DNA from: Streptomyces griseoincarnatus
GTDB lineage: Bacteria; Actinomycetota; Actinomycetes; Streptomycetales; Streptomycetaceae
Assembly: GCA_014649575.1 (NCBI GenBank)
Contig: BMTH01000005.1
Location: 62,001-126,000 of the forward strand
DNA: 64,000 nt
Reading direction: 5' to 3'
Notes under the pieces: model-generated
Told to the model about the DNA's origin: nothing
The model's input: only the letters and a program-made list of their open reading frames with translations
The model's database searches: none
Made by a program: the position numbers and the translations under genes
In this document: one piece after another, positions 36,069 through 45,500 of the stretch
How the letters are laid out: each line of letters opens with the position of its first letter
How positions within the stretch are numbered: position 1 is the first letter of the stretch

Positions 36069-37319
36069 ATGAGAACCGCCCGGCGGCCCGCACCGCCCCT
36101 CGATCCCGGGCTCCCCCACCCCGAGCCCGTCCTGGAGGTGGTCGTGCCCGTGCACAACGAGGAGCACGATCTCGAACCCTGCGTCCGGCGGCTCCACGCG
36201 CACCTCGCGGAGACCTTCCCGTACCCGTTCCGGATCACGGTCGCCGACAACGCCAGCACCGACCGGACGCCGTGGATCGCCGCCCGTCTGGCCGGTGAGC
36301 TTCCCGGAACCCACTGGGTGCGGCTGGAGGAGAAGGGACGCGGACGCGCCCTGCACACCGCCTGGTCCCGCTCCCCCGCCCCCGTGCTGGCCTATCTCGA
36401 CGTGGATCTGTCCACCGACCTCGCGGCTCTGCTGCCGCTGGTCGCCCCGCTGATCTCAGGCCACTCGGACCTCGCGATCGGCACGCGTCTCGCCCGGGGC
36501 TCCCGGGTGGTGCGCGGGCCGAAGCGGGAGATCATCTCCCGCTGCTACAACGGGCTGCTGCGCGGCACGCTCTCCGTCGGGTTCACCGACGCGCAGTGCG
36601 GGTTCAAGGCGGTCCGGCGGGAGGTGGCCGAGCGGCTGCTGCCGCTGGTGGAGGACCGCGAGTGGTTCTTCGACACGGAGCTGCTGGTGCTCGCCGAGCG
36701 GGCCGGGCTGCGCATCCACGAGGTGCCGGTGGACTGGGTGGACGACCCCGACAGCAGGGTGGACCTGCTCTCCACGGCGCTCGCCGATCTGCGCGGCATG
36801 GCCCGGCTGGGGCGGGCGCTGGCGGGCGGGCGGCTGCCGCTGGCCGCGCTGGGCAGCGCCGGGACGACGGCCGGATCCGCCGCGGCCCCTCCGCCCGGCC
36901 GGCTCGCCCAGATGCTCCGCTTCGCCGCCGTGGGCGCCGTCAGCACACTGCTGCACCTCACGCTGTACGTCCTGCTGCGGCCGGCCGCCGGGGCCCAGGC
37001 GGGCAACGCGCTCGCCCTGCTCCTGTGCACCGTCCTCAACACCGCGGCCAACCGGCGCTTCACCTTCGGCGTGCGCGGACGCGCGGGGCTGCCCGCGCAC
37101 CACCTCGGCGGGCTGGTGGCCCTGCTGGCCGGCCTCGCCGTCACCGGCGCCGCGCTGGCCGTCCTCCACCACGCCGTCCCCGGAGCCGGCCCCGGGGCGG
37201 AGCTGCCGGTGCTGGTCGCGGCGAACCTCGCCGCCGCCCTGCTCCGCTTCCATCTGCTGCGCGCCTGGGTCCTCCCCGGCCGCCGCTCCCGCCGTACGAC
37301 AGGGACCTCCGCCTCATGA
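36069..37319 (+). CDS. Bifunctional GT2 glycosyltransferase with GtrA-like membrane domain
   Basis: A 416-residue protein. The N-terminal GT2 domain (about 20-245; VEVVVPVHNEEHDLEPC-like start, DNASTDRT, YLDVDLSTDL) resembles dolichyl-phosphate beta-glucosyltransferases that load a polyprenyl phosphate. The C-terminal GtrA-like domain (about 280-405) has four membrane segments (LRFAAVGAVSTLLHLTLYVL ... NTAANRRFTFG) and may flip the lipid-linked sugar. ATG 36069 follows AAAAGGA. It overlaps the next gene by ATGA. Confidence 0.88.
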   Translation: MRTARRPAPPLDPGLPHPEPVLEVVVPVHNEEHDLEPCVRRLHAHLAETFPYPFRITVADNASTDRTPWIAARLAGELPGTHWVRLEEKGRGRALHTAWSRSPAPVLAYLDVDLSTDLAALLPLVAPLISGHSDLAIGTRLARGSRVVRGPKREIISRCYNGLLRGTLSVGFTDAQCGFKAVRREVAERLLPLVEDREWFFDTELLVLAERAGLRIHEVPVDWVDDPDSRVDLLSTALADLRGMARLGRALAGGRLPLAALGSAGTTAGSAAAPPPGRLAQMLRFAAVGAVSTLLHLTLYVLLRPAAGAQAGNALALLLCTVLNTAANRRFTFGVRGRAGLPAHHLGGLVALLAGLAVTGAALAVLHHAVPGAGPGAELPVLVAANLAAALLRFHLLRAWVLPGRRSRRTTGTSAS

Positions 37320-38587
37320 CCGGCACCACGACGACCCGCCGTCCCGGACCGGCGGCGACCCCCTCCCCCGCGCCGTCCGAACCCGCGCCCGGCCGCCCGC
37401 GCGAGCTGCTGCGCCGTCTCGCGGCCCGCGTCGGGCCCGTCCTCGCCGTGTACGGCGTACTCAAGCTGGCGGGCTTCACCGTCTTCATGCTGTTGCTGGA
37501 CTCGGCCGGCGACTTCCGGGAGAAGCACCCACGGTTCGGCGGCGGCGCACACCCGTGGGACGTGCTGGGAAGCTGGGACGGCTGGTGGTACCAGCAGATC
37601 GCCCTGCACGGCTACGACCCCGCCCTGGAGCCGGTCCCCGGCGCGACCGGGATGATCACGCTGGAGGGCAACTCGGCGGCGTTCTTCCCGCTGTACCCGG
37701 CGCTGATGCGGCTGGTCACGGAGGTCACCGGACTCGGCCCGTACGGCGCCGGGATGGCCGTGTCCGTGGTGTGCTCGTTCGTCGCCGCTCTCGGCATCCA
37801 CGCCGTGACCTCGCGGCTGGGCGGGCGCAGGGCCGGGCTGGTCGCCGTCGGCCTGTGGGCGGTGTGGCCGGGGTCGGGCACGGAGTGGGCGGTGTACTCC
37901 GAGTCGCTGTACACGGCGCTGGCCGCCTGGGCGTGCTGGGCCGTGGCGACCCGCCGCTGGGCGGCCGCCGGGGTGCTGGTCTTCGCCGCGGGGCTGACCC
38001 GGCCGACAGCGGTCGCCCTGGTCGCGGCACTGGCCGTCGCGGGAGTGGCCGCGGTGGTCCGGCGGCGGGAGGACTGGCGGCAGCCGCTGGCCGCCGTGAT
38101 GATCGCCCCGCTCGGCGTGGCCGGCTACCTGGCCTGGGTGGGGTACCGGATGGGCGACTGGGGCGGCTACACCAAGCTCCAGGAGGGCGCCTGGGGCCAC
38201 ACGTTCGACTGGGGCCGGCACAGCCTCGACGTGCTGACCTCCGTGCCGGTGGGCCACTTCGACTACCTCTTCGCCATGCCGATGGAGGACACGATCGGCG
38301 TCGGGGTGGTGCTGACGGTGCCGGTGCTGACCGTGCTGCTGATACGGCTGCGGCCGCCGTCCGTGCTGGTCGTGTACACGGTGCTGTCGTACCTGACGGT
38401 GATGGGCACGCAGCAGTACTTCGGCAACGTCTCGCGCTATCTGCTGCCGCTGTTCCCGCTGTTCGTGCCGCTCGCCCTGGCCATGCGGCGGCTGAGCGGG
38501 CCCGTGCTGGCCGCCGTGCTGGGCACGGCGGCGGTGGCGTCGGGGTCGTACGCGGGGTACGTGCTGTTCGAGCTGGGCGTGCCGTAG
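37316..38587 (+). CDS. Polytopic mannosyltransferase-like membrane protein (GT-C, PIG-V/GT39-like)
   Basis: A 423-residue membrane protein with about ten segments. An acidic first loop (SWDGWWYQQIALHGY) is typical of GT-C enzymes that use polyprenyl-phosphate sugars, as in PIG-V-like mannosyltransferases. The ATGA overlap shows translational coupling to the GT2-GtrA gene, which probably supplies its lipid-linked donor. The acceptor at the cell surface is unknown. Confidence 0.85.
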   Translation: MTGTTTTRRPGPAATPSPAPSEPAPGRPRELLRRLAARVGPVLAVYGVLKLAGFTVFMLLLDSAGDFREKHPRFGGGAHPWDVLGSWDGWWYQQIALHGYDPALEPVPGATGMITLEGNSAAFFPLYPALMRLVTEVTGLGPYGAGMAVSVVCSFVAALGIHAVTSRLGGRRAGLVAVGLWAVWPGSGTEWAVYSESLYTALAAWACWAVATRRWAAAGVLVFAAGLTRPTAVALVAALAVAGVAAVVRRREDWRQPLAAVMIAPLGVAGYLAWVGYRMGDWGGYTKLQEGAWGHTFDWGRHSLDVLTSVPVGHFDYLFAMPMEDTIGVGVVLTVPVLTVLLIRLRPPSVLVVYTVLSYLTVMGTQQYFGNVSRYLLPLFPLFVPLALAMRRLSGPVLAAVLGTAAVASGSYAGYVLFELGVP

Positions 38588-38673
38588 ACCGGGGCGGGGC
38601 GGATCCCAGGACCGCCGGGTGGGCGGCGGCCCCGCGCAGTACGCTGAGCACAGCCGGCCACCGGGAGCTTTCC

Positions 38674-39060
38674 ATGTGGGGACGCAGGAAGCACGCACGC
38701 CGATCTGTCGCCTCCGTACAGGAGTTGTGCGATCTGTGCGGGAGGACGTTCCCTCCCGAGGAGGCGGTGTGCGGTCATGTGGCCGACTCCTCGGCCGTGC
38801 TCCCCGACGACCCGCTGCACGACGGGCTGCGCCGCGTCACCGCGTGCTGCGAGACCCACCTGGAGATGGTCCGCGCCGCCTACCGGCAGCGGCCCTTCGT
38901 CCAGGAGGAGCTCTGGGCGGGCAAGATCGGCCGCGTCCTGACGTCCGGCCGCCCGGTCCTCACGATGACGGAGCTGGCCTGCCGTACGGGCCTGGACGAG
39001 CCCGACATCCGCCGCGCGATCGCCTGGCACAACGAGCGGCGGCGGCGCCTGGACGGGTGA
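38674..39060 (+). CDS. Hypothetical protein with Cys motifs, 128 aa
   Basis: A small basic protein with CDLCGR (near residue 20), a single Cys in AVCGHV and a CC pair (VTACCETH), plausibly a zinc ribbon. The C-terminal half (MTELACRTGLDEPDIRRAIAWHNERR) resembles a helix-turn-helix. ATG behind GGGAGC. I do not recognise the family. A strong bidirectional terminator follows. Confidence 0.65.
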   Translation: MWGRRKHARRSVASVQELCDLCGRTFPPEEAVCGHVADSSAVLPDDPLHDGLRRVTACCETHLEMVRAAYRQRPFVQEELWAGKIGRVLTSGRPVLTMTELACRTGLDEPDIRRAIAWHNERRRRLDG

Positions 39061-39079
39061 CGGCCCGCGACACATGACC

Positions 39080-39115
39080 GCGGCCCCGGCCGGACAGGTG
39101 TCCGGCCGGGGCCGC
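39080..39115. terminator. Bidirectional terminator between convergent genes
   Basis: GCGGCCCCGGCCGGAC pairs with GTCCGGCCGGGGCCGC around a short AGGT loop, between the 128-aa gene and the leftward CorC pair. Confidence 0.85.
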
Positions 39116-39137
39116 GGGGTGTCGTCGGGACCAGGGG

Positions 39138-40163
39138 TCAGGCCGGGGCGGGAGCCGCCGGGCCGACCAGTTCCGTCAGGACGTCCTCCATCGTCACGAA
39201 GCCGATGACCTTGCCGTTCTCGCCGACGGCCGCGGCGAGGTGGCTGCCCTCCGCGCGGAGCGCGGTGAGCGTGTCGTCGAGCGGGGTGTCGATGCGGACC
39301 CGGGTGACCTTGTGCAGCGCGGTGCGCGGGAACGGGCGGTCCCGTTCGGTCACGCCGAGGGTGTCCTTGATGTGCAGGTAGCCCAGGAGCGCGCCGTCGG
39401 GGCCGGTGACCGGGAAGCGGGACAGGCCCGCCCCGGCGGCCACGCGCTCCAGCCGCGCCGGGGTGACCGTGTGGTCGACGGCGTGCATCTTCCCGGCCGG
39501 GACGAGGATCTCGCCGACCGGGCGGGTGCCCAGCTCCAGCGCGTCCCGCAGCCGCTCCCCGTCCGCCGGGGTGAGCAGTCCGGCCTCGCTGGAGTCGACG
39601 ACCATCCGGGCGAGCTGGTCGTCGGTGAACACCGACTCCACCTCGTCCTTCGGCTCGACCCGCAGCAGCCGCAGCAGGACGTTGGCGAAGGCGTTGATGC
39701 CGAACACGAAGGGCCGCAGCGCCCGGGTCAGCCACACCAGCGGCGGGCCCAGCAGCAGCGCGCTGGGCACGGGCGCGGCGAGGGCGATGTTCTTCGGCAC
39801 CATCTCGCCGATCAGCATGTGCAGATATGTGGCGAGGGTCAGGGCGATCACGAACGCGATCGGGTGGACCAGCGCGTCCGGGACGTTGACCGCCTCGAAC
39901 GGCGGCTCCAGCAGATGCGCGATGGCCGGTTCGGCGACCGCGCCGAGCACCAGCGACGACACCGTGATGCCGAGCTGGGCGGTGGCCATCATCGCGGACA
40001 GGTGCTCCAGCGCCCACAGCGTCATCCTGGCGCGCTTCTCGCCCGCGAGGGCGCGCGGCTCGATCTGGCTGCGGCGCACCGAGATCAGGGCGAACTCGGC
40101 GCCCACGAAGAACGCGTTGGTGAGCAGGGTGAGGACGCCGATGGCGAGCTGCAGGACGGTCAT
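39138..40163 (-). CDS. CNNM/CorC-type membrane protein with CBS domains (second of a pair)
   Basis: A 341-residue protein with a DUF21 membrane domain (about 1-185; ATAQLGITVSSLVLGAVAEP, IGEMVPKNIALA) and paired CBS domains (about 200-335; ILVPAGKMHAV, FVTMEDVLTELVG). The family exports Mg2+ or other divalent cations and was formerly called hemolysin-like. It lacks the C-terminal CorC domain that its upstream partner has. Its ATG overlaps the stop of that gene, so the two are translationally coupled and may form a heteromer. Confidence 0.88.
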   Translation of the reverse strand: MTVLQLAIGVLTLLTNAFFVGAEFALISVRRSQIEPRALAGEKRARMTLWALEHLSAMMATAQLGITVSSLVLGAVAEPAIAHLLEPPFEAVNVPDALVHPIAFVIALTLATYLHMLIGEMVPKNIALAAPVPSALLLGPPLVWLTRALRPFVFGINAFANVLLRLLRVEPKDEVESVFTDDQLARMVVDSSEAGLLTPADGERLRDALELGTRPVGEILVPAGKMHAVDHTVTPARLERVAAGAGLSRFPVTGPDGALLGYLHIKDTLGVTERDRPFPRTALHKVTRVRIDTPLDDTLTALRAEGSHLAAAVGENGKVIGFVTMEDVLTELVGPAAPAPA

Positions 40164-41494
40164 CGGGCTTCCTCCAGGACCTCGGCCCGTACGGGGGCCG
40201 GGGCGGTGACGCGTATGCGGTCGGCGCGGTGGTGCTCGACCGCGAGCACGTCGAGCCGCCAGCCGTCCACGTCCACCGAGTCGCCCGCCACGGGGATCCG
40301 GGCCAGGCGGGTGGCGATCAGTCCGGCGACCGTCTCGTACGGGCCGTCCGGGGCGGTGAGGCCCAGGGCGGTGAGCCGGTCGAGCCGGAGGCCGCCGTCG
40401 GCCTCCCACACCTCGCGGCCGTCGTCGGCGGGGGGTGCGGGCGCCAGTTCGGGCACCTCGACCGGGTCGTGCTCGTCACGGACCTCGCCGACGACCTCCT
40501 CGACGATGTCCTCCACGGTGGCGACACCCGCCGTGCCGCCGTACTCGTCGATGACGACGGCCATGGCGCGGTGGGCGCGCATGCGCTCCAGCAGCCGGTC
40601 GGCGGGGAGGCTGTCGGGGACCAGCAACGGCGGCGTGGTCAGCTCGGTGACGGGCGTGGCGGCGCGCCGCTCCGGCTCCAGGGCGAGCACGTCCCGGATG
40701 TGGACGGTGCCGACGACCTCGTCGAGGCTGTCGCGGTACACCGGGAAACGGGACAGGCCGGTGGCGTGGCTGAGCGTCGCGGCGTCGGCGGCGGTGGCGT
40801 GCACCTCCAGGGCGCGGACGTCGACGCGCGGTGTCATCACGTTCTCGGCGGTCAGCTCGCTCAGGTGCAGCGTGCGCACGAACAGCTCCGCCGAGTCCGC
40901 CTCCAGCGCGCCCTCGGCGGCGGAGTGCCGGGCGAGGGCGCTCAGCTCCTCGGCGGTGCGGGCGGACGCCAGTTCCTCCGCCGGCTCCAGGCCGATGCGG
41001 CGCACGAAGCGGTTGGCGGTGCCGTTGAGGTGGTTGATGAACGGGCCGAACGCGGCCGTGAAGGCGCGCTGCGGCCCGGCGACGACCTTGGCGACCGCGA
41101 CGGGACGCGAGATGGCCCAGTTCTTCGGGACCAGCTCGCCGACGACCATCAGCACCACCGTGGACAGAGCCACGCCGAGGAGGGTCGCCACGGTCGGGGC
41201 GGCGGAGCCGAGGCCGGCCGCCCGCAGCGGGCCGCGCAGCAACGCGGCGAGGGACGGCTCGGCGAGCATGCCGATCACCAGGGAGGTGACGGTGATGCCG
41301 AGCTGGGCGCCTGACAGCTGGACCGTCAGGCGGCGTACGGCGGCCAGCGCACCGGCCGCGCCGCGCTCACCCGCGCCGGCGGCGCGCTCGAGTTCGGCGC
41401 GCTCGACGGTGGTGAGGGAGAACTCGGCCGCGACGAAAACCCCGCAGGCCAGCGTCAGCAGCAGGGCGAGCAGGAGCAGCAGGATCTCGGTCAC
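40160..41494 (-). CDS. CNNM/CorC-type membrane protein with CBS and CorC_HlyC domains (first of a pair)
   Basis: A 444-residue member of the same family: DUF21 membrane domain (1-185; GAQLGITVTSLVIGMLAEPS, VGELVPKNWA), CBS pair (about 205-335; ENVMTPRVDV, VATVEDIVEEVVG), and a C-terminal transporter-associated domain (about 350-435). It probably transports Mg2+ or Co2+ across the membrane. GTG start at 41494. The start lies inside a 10-bp RNA stem that could mask the ribosome site. Operon with 39138-40163. Confidence 0.9.
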   Translation of the reverse strand: MTEILLLLLALLLTLACGVFVAAEFSLTTVERAELERAAGAGERGAAGALAAVRRLTVQLSGAQLGITVTSLVIGMLAEPSLAALLRGPLRAAGLGSAAPTVATLLGVALSTVVLMVVGELVPKNWAISRPVAVAKVVAGPQRAFTAAFGPFINHLNGTANRFVRRIGLEPAEELASARTAEELSALARHSAAEGALEADSAELFVRTLHLSELTAENVMTPRVDVRALEVHATAADAATLSHATGLSRFPVYRDSLDEVVGTVHIRDVLALEPERRAATPVTELTTPPLLVPDSLPADRLLERMRAHRAMAVVIDEYGGTAGVATVEDIVEEVVGEVRDEHDPVEVPELAPAPPADDGREVWEADGGLRLDRLTALGLTAPDGPYETVAGLIATRLARIPVAGDSVDVDGWRLDVLAVEHHRADRIRVTAPAPVRAEVLEEAR

Positions 41495-41551
41495 CGTGCC
41501 ACCCCCGCTCCCTGACCGGCCGCATGACGCGGACTGCGGGTGGTGGCACGG
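41494..41551 (-). promoter_or_regulatory. Possible RNA hairpin masking the ribosome site of the CorC operon
   Basis: In the leftward transcript CCGTGCCACC (41551-41542) pairs perfectly with GGTGGCACGG (41503-41494). The last base of the second arm is the first base of the GTG start codon. The 38-base loop contains a further small CCGCGTCATGCGG hairpin and the GGGAG site. Such a structure could control translation, for example by metal or temperature. No known riboswitch class was recognised. Confidence 0.4.
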
Positions 41552-41613
41552 CTACTACTGGGAGGATCACCCATCGGGGGACCGTCGCTCCTTTTCGAAC
41601 AGTACGAAGTTGT

Positions 41614-41639
41614 GTGGAAGCAGAATGGACTGCTTCCAC
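41614..41639 (-). terminator. Hairpin between phosphoketolase and CorC genes
   Basis: A perfect 10-bp stem GTGGAAGCAG / CTGCTTCCAC with a six-base loop, 67 bp past the phosphoketolase stop. No U-tract. It likely ends the phosphoketolase transcript before the CorC operon. Confidence 0.6.
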
Positions 41640-41705
41640 GCCAACTGTAAAGGACCCGCAAAACATCCCGCTCGCGTGTGCCTTTCGACGCGGGGTGCGG
41701 CCGGG

Positions 41706-44129
41706 TCAGCCGTCCCAGGTCCAGTCGGCGACCTCGGGCAGGTCGGTGCCGTGTTCGCGGATCCAGTCGTGGTGGCGCAGGCGGACGTCCTCCATCCGCT
41801 GCCGTACCGCGGCGGCTCGTACCGCGAGCCCCGGGACGCGGTCGATGACGTCCATCACCAGCCGGTAGCGGTCCAGGTCGTTGCGGACCACCATGTCGAA
41901 CGGCGTGGTCGTGGTGCCGATCTCCTTGTAGCCGCGCACGTGCAGGTGAGGGTGCCCGGTGCGGCGGTAGGCGAGCCGGTGGATCAGCCACGGGTAGCCG
42001 TGGTAGGCGAAGATCACCGGCTTGTCCGCGGTGAACAGGCCGTCGTACTCGAAGTCGGACATGCCGTGCGGGTGCTCCGCACGGGGCAGCAGACGGGCGA
42101 TGTCGACGACGTTGACGACCCGCACGGCCAGCTCGGGCAGGTGTCGGCGCAACAGCTGCGCGGCCGCCATGACCTCCTGGGTGGGGACGTCGCCCGCGCA
42201 GGCCAGCACCACGTCGGGTTCGCGGTCGCCGGTCTCGGTGCCCGCCCAGTCCCAGATGCCGGCGCCGCGCGCGCAGTGCGCCCGCGCGTCCTCCATGGAC
42301 AGCCAGTCGAAGCAGGGCTGCTTGCCGGCCACGATCACGTTGACGTAGTCGCGGCTGCGCAGGCAGTGGTCGGCCACCGACAGCAGGGTGTTGGCGTCCG
42401 GCGGCAGGTAGACCCGTACGGCCTCCTGGCTCTTGTTGAGGATGTGGTCGACGAAGCCGGGGTCCTGGTGGGAGAAGCCGTTGTGGTCCTGGCGCCAGAC
42501 GTGCGAGGTCAGCAGGTAGTTCAGGGAGGCGATGGGGGCGCGCCAGGGCAGGCGGCGGGTGACGCGCAGCCACTTGATGTGCTGGTTGACCATCGAGTCG
42601 ACGATGTGCACGAACGCCTCGTAGCAGGAGAACAGACCGTGCCGGCCGGTGAGGAGGTAGCCCTCCAGCCAGCCCTGACAGGTGTGTTCGGAGAGGATCT
42701 CCATCACCCGGCCGTGCCGGTCGAGGTCCTCGTCCACCTCGTACGTGCCGGCCTGCCACGCCTTGCCGCTCGCCTCGTACACGGCCTGGAGGCGGTTGGA
42801 GGCGGTCTCGTCCGGACCGACCAGCCGGAAGTCACGGCGGTCCGCGGTGTCACGCATGACGTCCCGGAGGAGGTCGCCGAGGACGCGGGTCGGCTCGTGC
42901 ATCGTCGCGCCCGGCTTGTCGACGGGGACGGCGTGCCGTTCCAGCGGCGGCATCGGCAGCTCGCGCAGCATCAGCCCGCCGTTGGCGTACGGGGTGGAGC
43001 CGAGGCGGCGGGCGCCGGCGGGGACGCAGGCCAGGACGTCGGCGTGGGGGCGGCCGTCCTCGTCGAACAGCTCCTGGGGCCGGTACGACCGCAGCCACGC
43101 CTCCAGCTGCCGCAGATGGTCGGGGTTGTCGCGGACGCCGGGCAGCGGCACCTGGTGCGAGCGCCAGGTGTTCTCCACGGGCAGCCCGTCGACCTCGGCG
43201 GGCCCCGTCCAGCCCTTCGGGGTGCGCAGCACGATCATCGGCCAGCGGGGGCGTTCGGTCGCGCCGTCCTCGCGGGCGGCGCGCTGGATGGCGGCGATGC
43301 GGTCGAGGGCGGCGTCCATGGCGCGCGCCATCGACTGGTGCACGGCGGCCGGGTCGTCGCCGATCACGTGCAGGGGGTCGTGACCGTAGCCCCTGAGCAG
43401 CGCGTCCAGCTCGTCGTCGGGGATGCGGGCCAGCACGGCGGGGTTGGCGATCTTGTAGCCGTTGAGGTGGAGGATCGGCAGGACGGCGCCGTCGTGGACG
43501 GGGTCGAGGAACTTGTTGGAGTGCCAGGAGGTCGCGAGCGGCCCGGTCTCCGCCTCTCCGTCGCCGACGACGCAGGCCACCACCAGGTCCGGGTGGTCCA
43601 GGGCGGCGCCGTACGCGTGCGACAGGGAGTAGCCGAGTTCGCCGCCCTCGTGGATGGAGCCGGGCGTCTCGGGGGCGACGTGGCTGGGGACGCCACCGGG
43701 GAACGAGAACTGCTTGAACAGCCGCCCCATCCCCGCCGCGTCGCGCGTGATGTCGGGATAGGTCTCGGTGTACGACCCCTCCAGCCAGGACCCGGCGACC
43801 ACGGCCGGCCCGCCGTGTCCCGGACCCCACACGCACAGGGCGTCCAGGTCACGGGCCCGGATCACCCGGTTGAGGTGGGTGTAGACGAGGTTCAGACCGG
43901 GCGAGGTGCCCCAGTGGCCGAGCAGGCGCGGCTTCACGTGGTCCGGGCGCAGCTCCTCGGTGAGCAGGGGGTTCGCCATGAGGTAGATCTGGCCGACGGC
44001 CAGGTAGTTCGCGGCGCGCCAGTGCGCGTCCAGCGTCCTCAGCTCGTCGTCACCGAGCGCAGCGAGATGGGGGTTCCCCCGGCCGGAGGCTGGGGGAGGG
44101 TCGGAGGCCTGGTGCGTGTCGACGGACAT
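41706..44129 (-). CDS. xfp: Phosphoketolase (xylulose 5-phosphate / fructose 6-phosphate)
   Basis: An 807-residue thiamine-diphosphate enzyme splitting xylulose 5-phosphate, and often fructose 6-phosphate, with phosphate into acetyl phosphate and a smaller sugar phosphate. [13 protein letters not shown], the ThDP/Mg2+ motif [19 protein letters not shown] and [13 protein letters not shown] are present, and the length is normal. ATG behind AAGGACACC. Residues about 9-20 ([12 protein letters not shown]) are encoded by an inserted palindromic repeat, so the N-terminus is locus-specific. Acetyl phosphate formation fits the stress-protein neighbourhood. Confidence 0.95.
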   Translation of the reverse strand: MSVDTHQASDPPPASGRGNPHLAALGDDELRTLDAHWRAANYLAVGQIYLMANPLLTEELRPDHVKPRLLGHWGTSPGLNLVYTHLNRVIRARDLDALCVWGPGHGGPAVVAGSWLEGSYTETYPDITRDAAGMGRLFKQFSFPGGVPSHVAPETPGSIHEGGELGYSLSHAYGAALDHPDLVVACVVGDGEAETGPLATSWHSNKFLDPVHDGAVLPILHLNGYKIANPAVLARIPDDELDALLRGYGHDPLHVIGDDPAAVHQSMARAMDAALDRIAAIQRAAREDGATERPRWPMIVLRTPKGWTGPAEVDGLPVENTWRSHQVPLPGVRDNPDHLRQLEAWLRSYRPQELFDEDGRPHADVLACVPAGARRLGSTPYANGGLMLRELPMPPLERHAVPVDKPGATMHEPTRVLGDLLRDVMRDTADRRDFRLVGPDETASNRLQAVYEASGKAWQAGTYEVDEDLDRHGRVMEILSEHTCQGWLEGYLLTGRHGLFSCYEAFVHIVDSMVNQHIKWLRVTRRLPWRAPIASLNYLLTSHVWRQDHNGFSHQDPGFVDHILNKSQEAVRVYLPPDANTLLSVADHCLRSRDYVNVIVAGKQPCFDWLSMEDARAHCARGAGIWDWAGTETGDREPDVVLACAGDVPTQEVMAAAQLLRRHLPELAVRVVNVVDIARLLPRAEHPHGMSDFEYDGLFTADKPVIFAYHGYPWLIHRLAYRRTGHPHLHVRGYKEIGTTTTPFDMVVRNDLDRYRLVMDVIDRVPGLAVRAAAVRQRMEDVRLRHHDWIREHGTDLPEVADWTWDG
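44069..44100. repeat. Palindromic repeat element inside the phosphoketolase 5' end
   Basis: GGGGGTTCCCCC, a perfect 12-bp palindrome, is followed by GGCCGGAGGCTGGGGGAGGG. From memory this is a frequent Streptomyces intergenic element. Here it is in frame within codons about 9-20 of xfp. Confidence 0.65.
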
Positions 44130-44409
44130 CGTGGTGTCCTTCCACGTCGGGGGTCGGGGTGGGTGCGGGCGCGGTGCGTGGAGGTGCGTACCCTCCTCAC
44201 CTTCCCCGGGAGAGCGGGGTCCCGACAGGGCCACGTAGGCCATTGAGGGGGCGCGGTGCAACGGGCGGAGGTTCGGGCGAGGCACGGGCGCGGGGGCGTC
44301 CTCGGGTGCCGGCTGGGCAAGGTGCCCGCTGGGGCCGGGCACAGGGTCCCGGCAGCCCGCGCGGTGACGGCTGCCGGCTCCGTGGTCAGCGGCCCTTTCC
44401 GCTCGGCGG

Positions 44410-45270
44410 TCAGTCGTGCGCGACGACGGCGACGGGGGCGGTGGCGTGGTGCAGCACCGCGTGGGTGACGGGCCCGATGTGCGCGCCGATCGGGCCGCGG
44501 CGGATCCGGCGGCCGACGACGACCAGCGAGGCGTCGCGGGCGGCGTCGACGATCCGGACGGCCGCGCTGCCGGCACGGGACTCCTCTGCGACCTCGACGT
44601 CGGGGAACTTCTCCCGCCATGGCCGCAGCACCTCGGTCAGCGCCTCGGACTGCTCCTCGCCCAGTTCGGCGGCGAGTGCCGGGTAGGCGGGCAGGACGTA
44701 GGCGTAGTACGGAGGGACGGTCCAGCCGTGCACGGCCTTCAGCACGGCGCCGCGGCGGGCGGCCTCCTCGAAGGCGAAGGCGAGGACCGTGCCGTTCGGC
44801 TTGTCCGTGTCGACGCCCACCACCACGGGCCCGGCGGCCTTCGCGGAGGTGGCGGCCCGGACGAGGACGACCGGGGTGGTGGTGTGCGCGATCACCACCA
44901 TGCCGACGGAGCCGACGAGGAAGCCGCCGATGCCGCTGAGCCCGCGGGAGCCGAGGACGAGCAGGTCGGCGTCCTTCGCCACCTCGGGGAGCACGTCCAT
45001 GGGTCCGCCGGGGATCTGTTCGGCGACGACCTCCAGTTCCGGGTGGCGCGCCCGCAGCGTCGCGCCGGCCTCGCGCGGGAGGCGCTCGGCGCGCTCCCGG
45101 AAGGTGCCGTCGGCCATGAGGTCGGACTCGGCGATGTGCCCGGGGATCGGCTCCCGGACGTTGACCAGCCGCAGCGGCAGCCCGCGCAGCAGCGCCTCTC
45201 GGGCGGCCCACTCCGCGGCGGCACGGCTCTCGGACGAGCCGTCATAGCCCACGGTGACGGTGCGGAGCAT
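44410..45270 (-). CDS. Universal stress protein, two UspA domains
   Basis: A 286-residue tandem UspA protein. Domain 1 (about 1-142) starts [18 protein letters not shown] with nucleotide motif [18 protein letters not shown]. Domain 2 (about 150-286) has [12 protein letters not shown] and [20 protein letters not shown] 45270 follows GAGAGGTGG. A GGGCCGTTGGGCCC palindrome lies 105 bp upstream, and a tandem repeat array lies beyond that. It probably serves the same stress program as the phosphoketolase downstream. Confidence 0.9.
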   Translation of the reverse strand: MLRTVTVGYDGSSESRAAAEWAAREALLRGLPLRLVNVREPIPGHIAESDLMADGTFRERAERLPREAGATLRARHPELEVVAEQIPGGPMDVLPEVAKDADLLVLGSRGLSGIGGFLVGSVGMVVIAHTTTPVVLVRAATSAKAAGPVVVGVDTDKPNGTVLAFAFEEAARRGAVLKAVHGWTVPPYYAYVLPAYPALAAELGEEQSEALTEVLRPWREKFPDVEVAEESRAGSAAVRIVDAARDASLVVVGRRIRRGPIGAHIGPVTHAVLHHATAPVAVVAHD

Positions 45271-45374
45271 GGAATCCACCTCTCGTTCGGGGGCCCTCCA
45301 CGTCGGGCCCCTCCACAGCCCACGATCCCGTCACGTCCGCCCCCTGCGGCAGAGGCCGCGGGTCCCGCGCTCGC

Positions 45375-45388
45375 GGGCCGTTGGGCCC
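45375..45388. promoter_or_regulatory. GGGCCGTTGGGCCC box upstream of the stress protein
   Basis: A 14-bp element aligned with GGGACCTTCGGCCC at 49369 and 51744, differing at three inner positions. It lies about 105 bp before the UspA start. DosR/DevR-type boxes have the same GGG...CCC architecture; assignment is inference. Confidence 0.4.
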
Positions 45389-45500
45389 TCCGCCCAGGGG
45401 CCCGACCGGACCGGGCGCCGCCGCGACGGAAAGGTGCGCGGCGGGGCCGCCTCAGAGGCCCGGTGGGTGCGCGCGGACCGCCGGTTCTTTCGCTGCTCCC

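Noticed and set aside
44228..44241. DevR-like box GGGCCACGTAGGCC upstream of phosphoketolase
   Set aside because: It departs from the shared 14-mer at too many positions and lacks the terminal CCC; kept only as a weak possibility.
39240..44246. 1668-codon open frame on the plus strand
   Set aside because: It lies opposite two CorC genes and the phosphoketolase, all with clear domains; high GC creates long antisense frames.
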